Numbered from the stretch's first letter, positions 8,073 through 17,499 are shown. The stretch: DNA of 64,000 bases from DASRDR01 sp963812945 [NCBI: uncultured Candidatus Rokubacteria bacterium] (GCA_963812945.1 CAWEXD010000008.1:558001-622000), one strand, 5' to 3'. The notes: generated from the sequence alone by a model not told the origin. Translations and numbers: made by a program.

Positions 8073-9212
8073 ATGACGGACCTCGCGATCGTCGATTGCC
8101 ACGGACACATCTTTCCGCCGCTGGCGGGCGCGTGCGGCTTCGGGAGCGTCGAGGAGCACCTCGTGCATCTGCAGCGGGCGATGCACGTGCACGGGAACCA
8201 GCCCTACCGGCGTCTCCGCGACCACGCCGTGACGACCGAGCGCCCCCTCTGGAGCGCCGACGACCATTCCGCCGCGGGACGCGCCACGGATGTCCGCTTC
8301 CGGGTGGGGCGGTTCGGGCGCTTCGAGTGGGAGCGGGACGGGGAGGACCACTACGTCCAGTTCCTGCCGCCGCACATGGAGGACCTTTCTTCGCCCCCGG
8401 AGGGCATGGTCGTTCAGATGGACCATGCGGGGGTCGGGACCATGGTTCTCCAGAACGACCACATCTACGGCAACCTGGCCGAGTACTTCGCCGAAGCCGC
8501 GCGGCGCTGGCCGGGGCGCTTCCTGGGCCTGGCCCAGGTAGACGAGCCGTTCTCGTACCGAGACCAGGAGCTCCAGGTGCTTGAAAATCAGGTACATACA
8601 CTCGGGATGCGTGGACTCTACTTCACGATGACCGGGTTCTTCAGGAATGCGTATCGGACCCTCCCCGATGCCGCCGCCTTCGACCCCCTATGGCAGGCGG
8701 TGGCACGTCTGGACCTCCCAGTCTTTTGGGTCCATTCCGCGAAGTCGCCTGCGGGCGACTACCTCGACGAGATGCGCCGTCTCCGCCGGATCGTCGAGCG
8801 CCATCCGGCCATCCGCCACGTCCTCGTCCACGGAGTGCCGACCGGGCTCTATGCGGACGGGCAAGACCGGATCCTCTGGCCCGACGAGATCGCCGAGCTC
8901 CTCGACCATGGGCCGGTGTGGACGGAGGTGCTGTACCCGATCGCGTGGGGCGGGCGGATGCCGTACCCCTATGCGCGGGCTCAGCAGCACGTCCGCCAGA
9001 CCTACGAGCGATTCGGGGCCCGGAAGCTCCTCTGGGGCTCGGACATGCCGAACGTCGGGCGCTACTGCACCTATCGCCAGGCGCTCGCCTACGTGTGGGA
9101 CTACGCGGACTACCTGTCCGCGGAGGATCGCCGCCGCATCTTCCGAGAGAACGCTCTCGGGCTTCTGGCGCCTCCCGCTTCCGGCCGTCTCCCAGAGTTC
9201 ACCCTCGCGTAA
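8073..9212 (+). CDS. amidohydrolase family 2 protein (metal-dependent hydrolase/decarboxylase)
   Basis: A 379-residue TIM-barrel amidohydrolase of the PF04909 type. The N-terminal metal-binding motif is DCHGHIFPP. Further candidate ligands are the histidine in VFWVHSAKSP, the one in HVLVHGVPTG, and the terminal WGSDMPN aspartate. Members include ACMS decarboxylase, gamma-resorcylate decarboxylase and lactone hydrolases. It follows the transporter by only 7 nt and is probably in its operon, so it may act on the imported compound or on the product of the flavin monooxygenase. The substrate is unknown. The N-terminal half has a long insert (residues 45-105) compared with compact members. Confidence 0.82.
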   Translation: MTDLAIVDCHGHIFPPLAGACGFGSVEEHLVHLQRAMHVHGNQPYRRLRDHAVTTERPLWSADDHSAAGRATDVRFRVGRFGRFEWERDGEDHYVQFLPPHMEDLSSPPEGMVVQMDHAGVGTMVLQNDHIYGNLAEYFAEAARRWPGRFLGLAQVDEPFSYRDQELQVLENQVHTLGMRGLYFTMTGFFRNAYRTLPDAAAFDPLWQAVARLDLPVFWVHSAKSPAGDYLDEMRRLRRIVERHPAIRHVLVHGVPTGLYADGQDRILWPDEIAELLDHGPVWTEVLYPIAWGGRMPYPYARAQQHVRQTYERFGARKLLWGSDMPNVGRYCTYRQALAYVWDYADYLSAEDRRRIFRENALGLLAPPASGRLPEFTLA

Positions 9213-9221
9213 CCACGGCGT

Positions 9222-9244
9222 CACGAGCGCTCGCTACGCTCGTG
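9222..9244. other. inverted repeat/hairpin between amidohydrolase and mgsA
   Basis: Eight-base perfect arms, CACGAGCG and CGCTCGTG, are separated by 7 nt, starting 10 nt after the amidohydrolase stop. There is no T-run, so it may be a weak terminator or mRNA-stabilising stem. It marks the likely end of the catabolic operon. Confidence 0.5.
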
Positions 9245-9287
9245 CCCGATGAGAGAGCGAGAGATCGAGCGAGAGGAGACGAGGACG

Positions 9288-9713
9288 ATGAATACAGTGA
9301 ATACGGATGAATGGCGCCCGCGCCGGTGGCGGGTTGCCCTGGTGGCGCACGACGCGAAGAAGACGGCCCTCGTGGCCTTCGTCCAGCGGCACCGGGCGGA
9401 GTTCAAGGACTGGGAGCTCCTGGCGACCGCCTCGACCGGGGAGGCGCTCCGCGAGGCGACGGCCTTGCGGATCCGGACGGTGCTGCCCGGGCCGCGGGGG
9501 GGCGACGTCCAGATCGGCGCCGAGATCGCGGCAGGGGAGATCGACGCGCTCATCTTCCTGCGCGATCCCCTGACGGCCCAGCCGCACGAGCCGGACATCG
9601 CGGCGCTCCTGCGCGTCGCCGACGTGCACAACGTGGCGCTCGCCACCAACCTGGCGAGCGCCGAGTGCCTCGTGCGAGCGCTCACTCCCGAAGGCGCGCT
9701 GACAACCCGCTGA
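9288..9713 (+). CDS. mgsA: methylglyoxal synthase
   Basis: Converts dihydroxyacetone phosphate to methylglyoxal and phosphate, a glycolytic bypass that frees phosphate. From ATG 9288 the protein has 141 residues. It carries VALVAHDAKKTALV, the phosphate loop LLATASTGEALR, the catalytic aspartate in GPRGGDVQIGAEI (D73) and the second active-site block LRDPLTAQPHEPD. An in-frame ATG at 9249 would add 13 highly charged residues (MREREIEREETRT); 9288 is preferred because the family begins close to this point and AGGAG lies upstream. Phosphate release fits the phosphate-rich neighbourhood, although that link is inference. Confidence 0.88.
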   Translation: MNTVNTDEWRPRRWRVALVAHDAKKTALVAFVQRHRAEFKDWELLATASTGEALREATALRIRTVLPGPRGGDVQIGAEIAAGEIDALIFLRDPLTAQPHEPDIAALLRVADVHNVALATNLASAECLVRALTPEGALTTR

Positions 9714-9724
9714 GATCCTGCGCG

Positions 9725-10600
9725 ATGGGAGCGATGCACGCCGTCACGGGGCGCCCACCGTCCCGGCCACACACGGCCACGCCCACGCCCCGGCCCCCTC
9801 GAGCCGTGCTTCCGGCGGGGCGGGCGGACCTCCACGTGCATTCCTGCTGGAGCGACGGGGTCCAGCCCCCGGAGGCGATCGTGCGGGCAGCGGCTGGCTC
9901 CGTCGACGTCCTCGCCCTGACCGACCACGACGAGATCCGCGGTGCACTGGCTGCGCGCGCGTTCGCGCGCGCGAACCCCGAGCTCGGGGTGGACGTCGTG
10001 ATCGGCGAGGAGATCACCACGCGGAATGGACACCTGCTGGGCCTGTTCCTGGAGGAGCGGGTGCCCCCCGGCCTTTCGGCCGGCCGGACGATCGACCTGA
10101 TCCACGCCCAGGGTGGCCTGGCGATCGTCGCCCATCCCTTCCACCCGATCAACTCGCGCGGACGCGGAGCGAGGCCGCTCGCGCGCCTCATTCCCGACCT
10201 CCCGCTCGACGGGGTCGAGGTGGTGAACAATTCGGGATTCTTCTCGCCGCTCTATGACGCGTGGGCGGCGCTCAAGAACGTGGAATGGATGCTTCCGGTC
10301 ACGGGGGCGAGCGACGCGCACGATGTGTGGTATCTCGCGAGCGGACTGACGCGCTTCGAGGGTCATCGGGCCGAGGATCTGCGCCGGGCGCTTCTCGAGG
10401 GCCGGACGCGGGCCCAGGCGCGCTGGCGGTGGACGGCGGACAAGGCCCCCCGGCACGTTGCCTTCCAGGTGCGGGCGGGGCTCCGGTTCGTCCGGCTCGC
10501 GCTCCGCGGAATCCGGCCCGGCCTGCAACCGCGGGCGGCGAGGGCGATCGTCAGCCAGGCGCTCAGGCCTCGCCGCTACCCGATGGCGACGCGGGGCTGA
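9725..10600 (+). CDS. PHP-domain phosphoesterase
   Basis: A 291-residue PHP (polymerase and histidinol phosphatase) domain protein. Metal-binding motifs appear in order: ADLHVHSCWSDG, LTDHDEIRG, GEEITTRNGHLLGLF, VAHPFHP and GASDAHD. These are the histidines and aspartates of the trinuclear metal site. A short basic C-terminal tail follows. Small PHP proteins hydrolyse phosphate esters such as nucleoside 3',5'-bisphosphate, but the substrate here is not determined. The start at ATG 9725 gives a proline-rich leader; ATG 9734 is an alternative. It lies 11 nt after mgsA on the same strand and is convergent with phoD. Confidence 0.82.
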   Translation: MGAMHAVTGRPPSRPHTATPTPRPPRAVLPAGRADLHVHSCWSDGVQPPEAIVRAAAGSVDVLALTDHDEIRGALAARAFARANPELGVDVVIGEEITTRNGHLLGLFLEERVPPGLSAGRTIDLIHAQGGLAIVAHPFHPINSRGRGARPLARLIPDLPLDGVEVVNNSGFFSPLYDAWAALKNVEWMLPVTGASDAHDVWYLASGLTRFEGHRAEDLRRALLEGRTRAQARWRWTADKAPRHVAFQVRAGLRFVRLALRGIRPGLQPRAARAIVSQALRPRRYPMATRG

Positions 10601-10632
10601 GCCGGCAGCTCGGTGCGCGGGCCACTCGGCCT

Positions 10633-12201
10633 CTAGCCGACGGGAGTCAGCTCGGTCGAGTGGAGGACGGCGCCCGTCAGGTCCCGGTGGCTGACCGTCA
10701 TCACCCCGCTCTTCCCGTCGATCCGGACGTGACCGAAGTAGAGCCCGCCCTCGCTGGGCGGCGTGTTGACGCGGCCGGCGGGGGGATGCTTCGCGAACAC
10801 GACGCGGGGCCCGAACGTGTTGTCGAGCTCGTTGGGGCCGAAGCCGCCGGCGTGGATCGGTCCCGAGACAAACTCGTGGAACGGCTCGAAGTCAGTGAAC
10901 TGCGCGCGCCCCGGCTCGTAGAGGTGGGTGGCGCAGTAGTGGACGTCGGCGGTGATCCACACGACGTTCCGCACGGCGTACCGCTTGAGGTGCCGGAGGA
11001 TGTCGGCGATCTCGAGCTCGCGCCCGAGCGCCGGGCCGTTGCCCTGGGCGACCGCCTCGGACCCCCATCGACGCTGGTAGTCGTGGTGCACGATCAGGCC
11101 GAGCGGCATGTCGGCCGCGATGACCTTCCAGGTGGCGCGGGAGGCCACCAGCTCCCGCTTCAGCCACGCGGCCTGCTCGCGCCCCAGGATGCGCGCGGCG
11201 TCAGTGAGAGCCGTCTCACGATTCTCGCCGTTCGGTCCCCGGTAGCTCCGCATGTCGAGCATGAAGAGATCGAGATGCGGGCCCCGGCCGATGCGACGGT
11301 AGACGCGCTCGGGCTCTCGCGGGTGGGCGATCAGGGGCGTGAACTCGAGCATCGCTCGCTTCGCGTGGGCGGCCAGCACTCCGGCGTCCTTGATCGTATA
11401 GCGGTCGTCGTCGAGGAGCTGCCCGGGGAACCAGTTGTCGGTCACGTCGTGGTCGTCCCACTGGACGTACACGGGAACCTCGGCGTTGAAGCGCCGGAGG
11501 TGCTCGTCCATGAGGTTGTAGCGGTGGTTGCCGCGGAACTCGTCGAGGGTCTCGGCCACCTTCGACTTCGCCGGGGTGACGAGGTTCTTCCACGTGACGC
11601 CGCCGGGGAGGTCGACCTCGGCCCTGAGCGGGCTGTCGGCGTAGATGAGGTCGCCGCTGTTGACGAAGAAGTCGGGCTCGGCACGGCGCATCACGTCGTA
11701 GAGCCGCAGGCCGCCCCACTCGGCATTGATGCCCCAGCCTTGCCCCCCGGTGTCGCCTGACCACACGAAGCTCACGTCGGCGCCGTCCTCCGGCGCGGTC
11801 TTGACGCGGCCGCCGACGGGCGCGCTGATCCGGTTCCGGTCGACGAGATCGGCGAAGGTCACCCGGTAGAAGATCTCTTGGCCCGCCGGCAGGCCGGCGA
11901 GGACGACCTTGGCGGTGTACGCGGTCTCGGGCCGCGCGGCGGGGCCGGCGAGGCGCCGGGCCTTCTGGAAGCGCTCGGTGGGGGCGTACTCCACCAGCAT
12001 TCGAGCGGGACGGTCGGTCGCGCTCCAGAGGACCACCTGGCTTGACGTGACCTCGCCGGCCTGCACGCCGAATGGGATCGCGGGGCGCGCGGCCTGGGGG
12101 AAGACCAGGCGCGGCCACGCTCCAGCTCCTGCCAGAGCGGTGGCCGCGGCGAGCGCGCTGCCCAGGAACCGCCGGCGGCTCGGCAGGGGCGGCTCCGTCA
12201 C
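10633..12201 (-). CDS. phoD: alkaline phosphatase D family protein (copy 1)
   Basis: A 522-residue exported phosphodiesterase/phosphatase. GTG 12201, with GGAGG just upstream, gives an N-terminus PSRRRFLGSALAAATALAG, a canonical Tat signal, as expected because PhoD folds around Fe3+ and Ca2+ before export. Catalytic metal-site blocks are visible: VWSGDTGGQGWG, FFVNSGDLIYAD, QWDDHDVTDNW and ITADVHYCATH. An Ig-like N-terminal domain (about residues 35-130) precedes the phosphatase domain. It is closely similar to copy 2 at 13146-14717, indicating tandem duplication. The product releases phosphate from organic esters in the periplasm. Confidence 0.92.
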   Translation of the reverse strand: MTEPPLPSRRRFLGSALAAATALAGAGAWPRLVFPQAARPAIPFGVQAGEVTSSQVVLWSATDRPARMLVEYAPTERFQKARRLAGPAARPETAYTAKVVLAGLPAGQEIFYRVTFADLVDRNRISAPVGGRVKTAPEDGADVSFVWSGDTGGQGWGINAEWGGLRLYDVMRRAEPDFFVNSGDLIYADSPLRAEVDLPGGVTWKNLVTPAKSKVAETLDEFRGNHRYNLMDEHLRRFNAEVPVYVQWDDHDVTDNWFPGQLLDDDRYTIKDAGVLAAHAKRAMLEFTPLIAHPREPERVYRRIGRGPHLDLFMLDMRSYRGPNGENRETALTDAARILGREQAAWLKRELVASRATWKVIAADMPLGLIVHHDYQRRWGSEAVAQGNGPALGRELEIADILRHLKRYAVRNVVWITADVHYCATHLYEPGRAQFTDFEPFHEFVSGPIHAGGFGPNELDNTFGPRVVFAKHPPAGRVNTPPSEGGLYFGHVRIDGKSGVMTVSHRDLTGAVLHSTELTPVG

Positions 12202-12390
12202 GGTGCCTCCTTCGGCGCCGGTTCCGGGCGCCTCGGGGAGGCATGTTAGCGCGAGACCGCCCGGCGCCGGCAACCCCCTCTGTCACGGACACCGGTCGAG
12301 ACCATGGCGGCGGGCCAGGCGTGAATGATTCTTCGCGTGGCGTGACGATACGTCGGCGGCCCTCGAGAACGTGGAGGGGGCGTCGCGCGC

Positions 12391-13119
12391 TCAGGGCCGG
12401 TGCGCGAGGATCGCAACCCGGGTCAGGTTTGCCGGGAAGTCCCTCGGCTCGAGGTGCCGGACGTGGATGCCCACGAGCCCGGCGCGGCGGAGCGCGTCGG
12501 TGATCTGGCCGGGCTCGTACGTCTGGAAGCGGTAGACACGCGACAGGAGGCTCCCCAGCCACCCGCGGCGGACCGCCAGGATCAGGAGCAGCCCGCCGGA
12601 TTGGAGCAAGGCTCGCAGCCTGGTGATCGTGGGCTCGAGCGGCACGTGCTCTAGCGCGCCGCTCACCGCGACGATGTCGAACGTCCGCTCCTCGACGAGG
12701 ATCGCCTGGCCGTCCAGTCCCCGCAGATGGCGAGGGTTCTGGAGGTCGCCTTCCGCCAGCTGGAGCCTGGTCGCGAGATCCGGCCGCCCCTCGGTGGCCC
12801 GGCCGGCGACCGCGAGCATCCGGCGGTCCCGGTCGAACGCGAGCGCGCGGCTGGCCGGGAAGCGGCAAAGGGCCCAGAGCGCCACGAGGCCGGTGCCGCA
12901 GCCCGCATCCAGCAGGCGCGCGCTGGACGGGACTTCCAGGTTCAGGCGGTCGAGGAAGCGCGTGACACCTCGCTCGAATCCGAGCAGAGCCAGCGAGGCG
13001 GCGTACGTCTGGGCGATGGCCCATAGGGGAATGGGCGCGGAGCTCCGGTGCTTCCTGTGCCCTGATCCCCGGAGCGGCGACGGGGTGGCGGCGACGCCTC
13101 CGCGCCCGCTCCGGGGCAC
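12391..13119 (-). CDS. class I SAM-dependent methyltransferase
   Basis: About 242 residues. Motif I is LLDAGCGTGLVALWAL. The acidic end of strand 2 is ALAFDRDRRML, motif II/III is FDIVAVSGALEHVPLEPTITRL, and the fold closes with LLLILAVRRG, all typical of UbiE/Methyltransf_11 enzymes. The substrate is unknown. The start is unclear: GTG 13119 is the first plausible codon after the upstream phoD stop (26 nt gap), but the 35 residues before the fold look poorly conserved. It lies between two phoD copies in the same direction, so it is probably transcribed from the copy 2 promoter. Confidence 0.75.
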   Translation of the reverse strand: MPRSGRGGVAATPSPLRGSGHRKHRSSAPIPLWAIAQTYAASLALLGFERGVTRFLDRLNLEVPSSARLLDAGCGTGLVALWALCRFPASRALAFDRDRRMLAVAGRATEGRPDLATRLQLAEGDLQNPRHLRGLDGQAILVEERTFDIVAVSGALEHVPLEPTITRLRALLQSGGLLLILAVRRGWLGSLLSRVYRFQTYEPGQITDALRRAGLVGIHVRHLEPRDFPANLTRVAILAHRP

Positions 13120-13145
13120 GGAGGCATCGTCCGGACCCGTCGCGC

Positions 13146-14717
13146 TTACCTGGCCGGGGTCAGATCGATCGAGTGGAGGACGGCGCCCGACAGGTCCCGG
13201 TGACTCACCGTCATCACGCCCGTCTTGCCGTCGATCCGGACGTGGCCGAAGTAGAGCCCGCCCTCGGTGGGCGGCGCGTGGACGCGGCCAGCGGGTGGAT
13301 GCTTCGTGAACACGACTCGCGGACCGAAGGTGTCGTCGAGGTCGTTGGGGCCGAAACCGCCGGCATGGATCGGCCCGGACACGAACTCGTAGAACGGCTC
13401 GAAGTCCGTGAACTGCGCGCGACCCGGCTCGTAGAGGTGGGTGGCGCAGTAGTGGACGTCGGCCGTGATCCACGCGACGTTCCGCACGTCGTTCTGCTTG
13501 ACGAAGCGCAGCAGATCGGCGATCTCGAGCTCGCGGCCGAGCGCGGGGCCGTTGCCCTGAGCGACGGCCTCGGAGCCCCACTTCTTCCCGAAGTCGTGGT
13601 ACACGACCAGGCCGATCGGCATGTCGGCTGCGATGACCTTCCACGTGGCGCGCGAGGCCAGGAGCTCCTGCTTGAGCCACGCGGCCTGCTCGCGCCCCAG
13701 AATGCGGGTGGCGTCGGTGAGCGTGGTCTCCCGATTCTCGCCGTTCTGGCCCCGGTAGCTCCGCATGTCGATCATGAAGAGGTCGAGGTGCGGGCCCCGG
13801 CTGATGCGGCGGTAGACGCGCTCACTTTCCACCGGGTGGGTGTCGAGCGGTGTGAACTCGAACATGGCTCGCTTCGCCCGAGCCGCCAGGAGGCCGGCGC
13901 TCTTGACAGCATACCGGTTGTCCTCGATAACGCGCTCGTGGAACCAGTTGTTCGTCACCTCGTGGTCGTCCCACTGGACGTACTGGGCGACCTGGGCGTT
14001 GAAGCGTCGGACGTGCTCGTCGGTCATGTTGTAGCGGTAGTTGCCACGGAACTCCTCGAGCGTCTCGGCGACCTTCGACTTCTCCTCGGTCATGAGGTTC
14101 TTCCACGTGCCGCCGCCGGGGAGGTCGACCTCGGCCTTGAGGGGGTTGTCGGCGTAGATCATGTCGCCGCTGTGCACGAAGAAGTCCGGGTCGAGCCCGC
14201 GCATCACCTCGTAGAGGCGCATGCCACCCCACTCGGCGTTGATCCCCCAGCCCTGGCCCGCGGTGTCCCCGGACCACACGAATGTGACGTCACGGCCGTC
14301 CGCCGGCGCCGTGCGAAGGCGCCCCACGACGGGCGCGCTGGTCGTCTTCATGTCACCGAGGTCCAGGAACGTCACCCGATAGAACACGTCCTGGCCCGCC
14401 GGGAGCCCGTCGAGGACGACCTTGGCGGTGTACCCGCTCTCCGGCAGCGCGGCGGGCCCGAGGATTCGCCGGGCATTCTGGAACTGATCCGTCGCGGCGT
14501 ACTCGACCAGGAGGCGTGCCGGCCGGTCAGTCGCGCTCCACACGACGGCGCGGTTCGCCGTCACCTCGCCGGTCTGGACTCCGAAGGGGACACCGGGGCG
14601 CGCCAGCGTCTGCGCGGTGGCGCGGCGCGGCCAGATGCCTCCACCGACCACCGCACCGCCGGCGGCGAGGGTGCCGCCGATGAACCGGCGGCGGCTGAGA
14701 GAGCTGGGTTTCGTCAT
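13146..14717 (-). CDS. phoD: alkaline phosphatase D family protein (copy 2)
   Basis: A 523-residue Tat-exported PhoD. ATG 14717 is preceded by GGGAGG. The signal is SRRRFIGGTLAAGGAVVGGG. Metal-binding blocks match copy 1: VWSGDTAGQGWG, FFVHSGDMIYAD, QWDDHEVTNNW and ITADVHYCATH. The two copies agree at most positions from the Ig-like domain to the C-terminal SHRDLSGAVLHS. Differences are spread evenly, so the duplication is not recent and both copies look intact. It is probably the first gene of the leftward unit with the methyltransferase, and it is divergent from phoX. Confidence 0.92.
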   Translation of the reverse strand: MTKPSSLSRRRFIGGTLAAGGAVVGGGIWPRRATAQTLARPGVPFGVQTGEVTANRAVVWSATDRPARLLVEYAATDQFQNARRILGPAALPESGYTAKVVLDGLPAGQDVFYRVTFLDLGDMKTTSAPVVGRLRTAPADGRDVTFVWSGDTAGQGWGINAEWGGMRLYEVMRGLDPDFFVHSGDMIYADNPLKAEVDLPGGGTWKNLMTEEKSKVAETLEEFRGNYRYNMTDEHVRRFNAQVAQYVQWDDHEVTNNWFHERVIEDNRYAVKSAGLLAARAKRAMFEFTPLDTHPVESERVYRRISRGPHLDLFMIDMRSYRGQNGENRETTLTDATRILGREQAAWLKQELLASRATWKVIAADMPIGLVVYHDFGKKWGSEAVAQGNGPALGRELEIADLLRFVKQNDVRNVAWITADVHYCATHLYEPGRAQFTDFEPFYEFVSGPIHAGGFGPNDLDDTFGPRVVFTKHPPAGRVHAPPTEGGLYFGHVRIDGKTGVMTVSHRDLSGAVLHSIDLTPAR

Positions 14718-15307
14718 GGAGTGGCCTCCCGCGCCCTCACGGCGCAATCGATCGATGCGGCATCGCGCGCGGGCACCCGCGGCCGAGCATTCTTCCCCTG
14801 GCTCCGCGCGAGGGCACGCTATGCCCTCGGGATCTCGTCGCCATGACCGGGAGGTGAAGCTTGCGCGACGGCGAGTCCGATCCGACTCCTGCCGAGCTCG
14901 GCCGGCGGGGAATCCTCGTCACCGATTCGAGCTGGAGGGCGCCGCGAGCAGACCAGCCGACGGTGGCCGGCGCGCGATCGATGGTCCCGCACGGAACAGA
15001 GGCGACGCTGCCTGGGGCACCTCGATCGTGGATCCGGCAGGTCAACTCCATCGGGGTCGTGAGGCAGTGCGGCTCCACACGGGCTGTCGGGATACCGGGA
15101 ATCGTTGTGTGACAGCGGTTTACGTGAACGTTTGAGTCGGGTGCGTGGCCTCCCCCGAGGACGACGACCCGAGCGCCCGAGCGGGTGCCGCGCCATCGCC
15201 TCGGCCCGAGATGGAACCGTCATCGTTCCGCAAACAGCCGTTCACGAACATTCGCTATCCGTATGGCAGCCATGACCCGTCAGAGCCACCACCGACTGGA
15301 GGTAGCC
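14718..15307. other. 590-bp divergent control region between phoD and phoX
   Basis: No convincing gene is seen on either strand; the open frames here lack conserved sequence and ribosome-binding sites. The region must hold the promoters for phoD (leftward) and phoX (rightward). One clear element is an inverted repeat, CGAGGGCA (14809-14816) and TGCCCTCG (14822-14829), with a 5-nt spacer, about 95 nt upstream of the phoD start. A GTGAAC at 15124-15129 and a GTTCAC at 15239-15244 are isolated and do not make a convincing direct-repeat Pho box. Confidence 0.5.
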
Positions 15308-17275
15308 ATGTCGCGGCACGCCGCAGAGCGCGGGAACACCCCGGTGCAGCGCCCTTTCAACGACGAGGGCGTCCATTCCAACCCGGTTGTCGAGGAGCGC
15401 ACCACGTTCCAGGAGATCGTCGAAGCGCGTGTGAGCCGGCGCGGGTTCCTGAAGGGCGCGTCCGCTCTCGCGATCGGCGCCGCCGTGTCGGAGCTCGGGA
15501 GCCAGTCTTCCCTCGCCAGCCCCTCGAGCCTGACCTTCAAGGAGCTGGCTCACGGAAACGACGAGAAGTTCCACGTCGCCGAGGGGTACGATCAGACGGT
15601 CCTGATCCGCTGGGGCGACCCCGTCGTGGGTGTCGCCCCGCCGTTCGAACCGACACGCCAGACAGCGAGTGCCCAGCTGAGGCAATTCGGCTACAACAAC
15701 GACTTCATCGGCTACCTGCCACTCCCGGCCGGATCGAAGAACTCCGATCACGGCCTGCTGGTGATCAACCACGAGTACACCAACACCGATCTGATGTTCC
15801 CGGGCCTGCCGGAGAAGGACTTCAACGACGCGTTGACCCGTGAGCAGGTCGAGGTGGAGATGGCGGCCCACGGGCTTTCCGTGATCGAGGTCAAGAAGAG
15901 CGGTGGCAAGTGGACCGTCGTGCCGAACAGCCGCTATGCTCGGCGCATCTCCGCCTCGACGACCGAGATGCGCGTGGCCGGGCCCGCGGCGGCACACGAC
16001 CGGCTGAGGACCTCGGTTGATCCGACCGGCGCGCGAGTGATCGGTACCCTGAACAACTGCGCGGGCGGCATTACCCAGTGGGGCACCGTGCTGACCGCCG
16101 AAGAGAACTTCAACGGCTACTTCAGCGGGGACGGCGCCGGCACGAAGGAAGCCGCCAACCACAAGCGGTACGGGCTGCCCAAGGTCAGCTGGTACGGCTG
16201 GCACCGTTTCCACGACCGCCTGGTCGTCGCGAAGGAGCCCAACGAGCCCAACCGCTACGGGTGGATGGTGGAGTTCGACCCGTACGACCCGCTGTCGGTC
16301 CCGGTCAAGCGGACGGCCATGGGCCGCTTCAAGCACGAGGGCGCTCACACGATCATCAACCGGGACGGCCGGGTCGTCGCCTATTCCGGGGACGACGAGC
16401 GCTTCGACTACCTCTACAAGTTCGTCTCTGACCGGCGGTACGACCCGGACAACCGGGCCGCCAACAAGGACATTCTCGACTCGGGGGCGCTGTTCGTCGC
16501 CAGATTCGACGCCGACGGCACGATGACTTGGCTCCCCTTGGTGTGGGGGACGGGACCCCTGATGCCGGACAATGGCTTCAACAGCCAGGCGGACGTGCTG
16601 ATCGAGGCACGGCGCGCGAGCGACCTCCTGGGGGCCACGCCGATGGATCGGCCGGAGGACGTCGAGCCGAACCCGGTGACCGGGGCCGTCTACCTGATCC
16701 TGACGAACAACTCGAATCGCACCAAGGAAAAGGTGGATGCCGCCAACCCACGGCCGGCCAACAAGCACGGCCATGTCATCGAGATGGTGCCGCCGGGCAG
16801 CGGCGCCGACGTCGACCATGCCGCCCTGAAGTTCCGATGGAACATCCTCCTGCTGGCGGGCAATCCGCGGAAGGCGGAGGATGGCGCCAAGTACCACGGC
16901 GAGGTGACGGAGAACGGGTGGCTGTCGTGCCCCGACAACTGTGCATTCGACAACCAGGGACGTCTCTGGATCGCCACCGACGGCGCTCCCACCGCGGCTG
17001 GCTTCGCCGACGGCGTGTGGGGGACCGACACGGTCGGCGGCGGTCGCGCCCTGACTCGGCACTTCCTCCGCACACCCCGGGGCGCCGAGCTGTGCGGACC
17101 GTGCTTCACGCCGGACGACAAGACCCTGTTCGTGGCGGTCCAGCATCCGGGCGACGAGAAAGGGTCGACCTTCGAGAAGCCGGCGACCCGCTGGCCGGAC
17201 TTCAGCCCGAGCATGCCGCCGCGCCCGGCAGTGGTGGCGATCACCAAGGTGGACGCCGGGGTGATCGGCTCGTAG
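15308..17275 (+). CDS. phoX: PhoX-type alkaline phosphatase (DUF839)
   Basis: A 655-residue periplasmic phosphatase of the PhoX family, which hydrolyses phosphomonoesters using Ca2+ and Fe3+. ATG 15308 is chosen because GGAGG sits five bases upstream. The Tat signal is unusually internal ([20 protein letters not shown], about residues 43-62), as is usual in PhoX. The propeller contains [72 protein letters not shown] and [19 protein letters not shown], the blocks that carry the metal ligands and active-site arginines. It ends 25 nt before a strong hairpin terminator. Confidence 0.93.
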   Translation: MSRHAAERGNTPVQRPFNDEGVHSNPVVEERTTFQEIVEARVSRRGFLKGASALAIGAAVSELGSQSSLASPSSLTFKELAHGNDEKFHVAEGYDQTVLIRWGDPVVGVAPPFEPTRQTASAQLRQFGYNNDFIGYLPLPAGSKNSDHGLLVINHEYTNTDLMFPGLPEKDFNDALTREQVEVEMAAHGLSVIEVKKSGGKWTVVPNSRYARRISASTTEMRVAGPAAAHDRLRTSVDPTGARVIGTLNNCAGGITQWGTVLTAEENFNGYFSGDGAGTKEAANHKRYGLPKVSWYGWHRFHDRLVVAKEPNEPNRYGWMVEFDPYDPLSVPVKRTAMGRFKHEGAHTIINRDGRVVAYSGDDERFDYLYKFVSDRRYDPDNRAANKDILDSGALFVARFDADGTMTWLPLVWGTGPLMPDNGFNSQADVLIEARRASDLLGATPMDRPEDVEPNPVTGAVYLILTNNSNRTKEKVDAANPRPANKHGHVIEMVPPGSGADVDHAALKFRWNILLLAGNPRKAEDGAKYHGEVTENGWLSCPDNCAFDNQGRLWIATDGAPTAAGFADGVWGTDTVGGGRALTRHFLRTPRGAELCGPCFTPDDKTLFVAVQHPGDEKGSTFEKPATRWPDFSPSMPPRPAVVAITKVDAGVIGS

Positions 17276-17300
17276 TCGACCTTCGGGGCCGAGCCCGGCT

Positions 17301-17326
17301 GAGAGGGCGGCTTCGGCCGCCCTCTC
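17301..17326 (+). terminator. hairpin terminator after phoX
   Basis: A perfect 11-bp stem (GAGAGGGCGGC with GCCGCCCTCTC) is closed by a stable TTCG tetraloop, 25 nt past the phoX stop. There is no strong T-run, so termination may need help. It separates phoX from the thiamine operon. Confidence 0.75.
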
Positions 17327-17464
17327 CCCATTGCGCCGCCAGCGCCGGCGGCGTCACCGCGCGCGGCTGAATCGGCGTCTACCGCGTCGGGCCCGGCCCC
17401 GCCTCCCTCCCTCTGTCCCCCGACGCGTCTTGACGACGCGCCAAACACGGTTCCGGCCGCACCC

Positions 17465-17492
17465 TTGCGGACGGCGGAGCCTGCGCTATCAT
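17465..17492 (+). promoter_or_regulatory. candidate promoter of the thi operon
   Basis: TTGCGG (17465-17470) and TATCAT (17487-17492) are 16 nt apart. Transcription would begin at about 17499, exactly where the TPP riboswitch aptamer starts. That agreement in position supports the call. Confidence 0.5.
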
Positions 17493-17499
17493 GAAGCCG

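Noticed and set aside
12243-12273. Possible leftward promoter for phoD copy 1 (TTGCCG and TAACAT)
   Set aside because: The spacer is 19 nt and the -35 match is poor, so it was not listed as a feature.
12391-13680. Longer methyltransferase reading starting inside phoD copy 2
   Set aside because: The extra 187 codons overlap conserved phoD coding sequence in another frame and have no family similarity.
14861-15112. Open frame in the phoD/phoX gap
   Set aside because: Sequence looks random and there is no usable ribosome-binding site or recognised domain.
15100-15250. Search for a classical direct-repeat Pho box before phoX
   Set aside because: Only isolated half-site-like words were found, with no 11-bp-spaced repeat.
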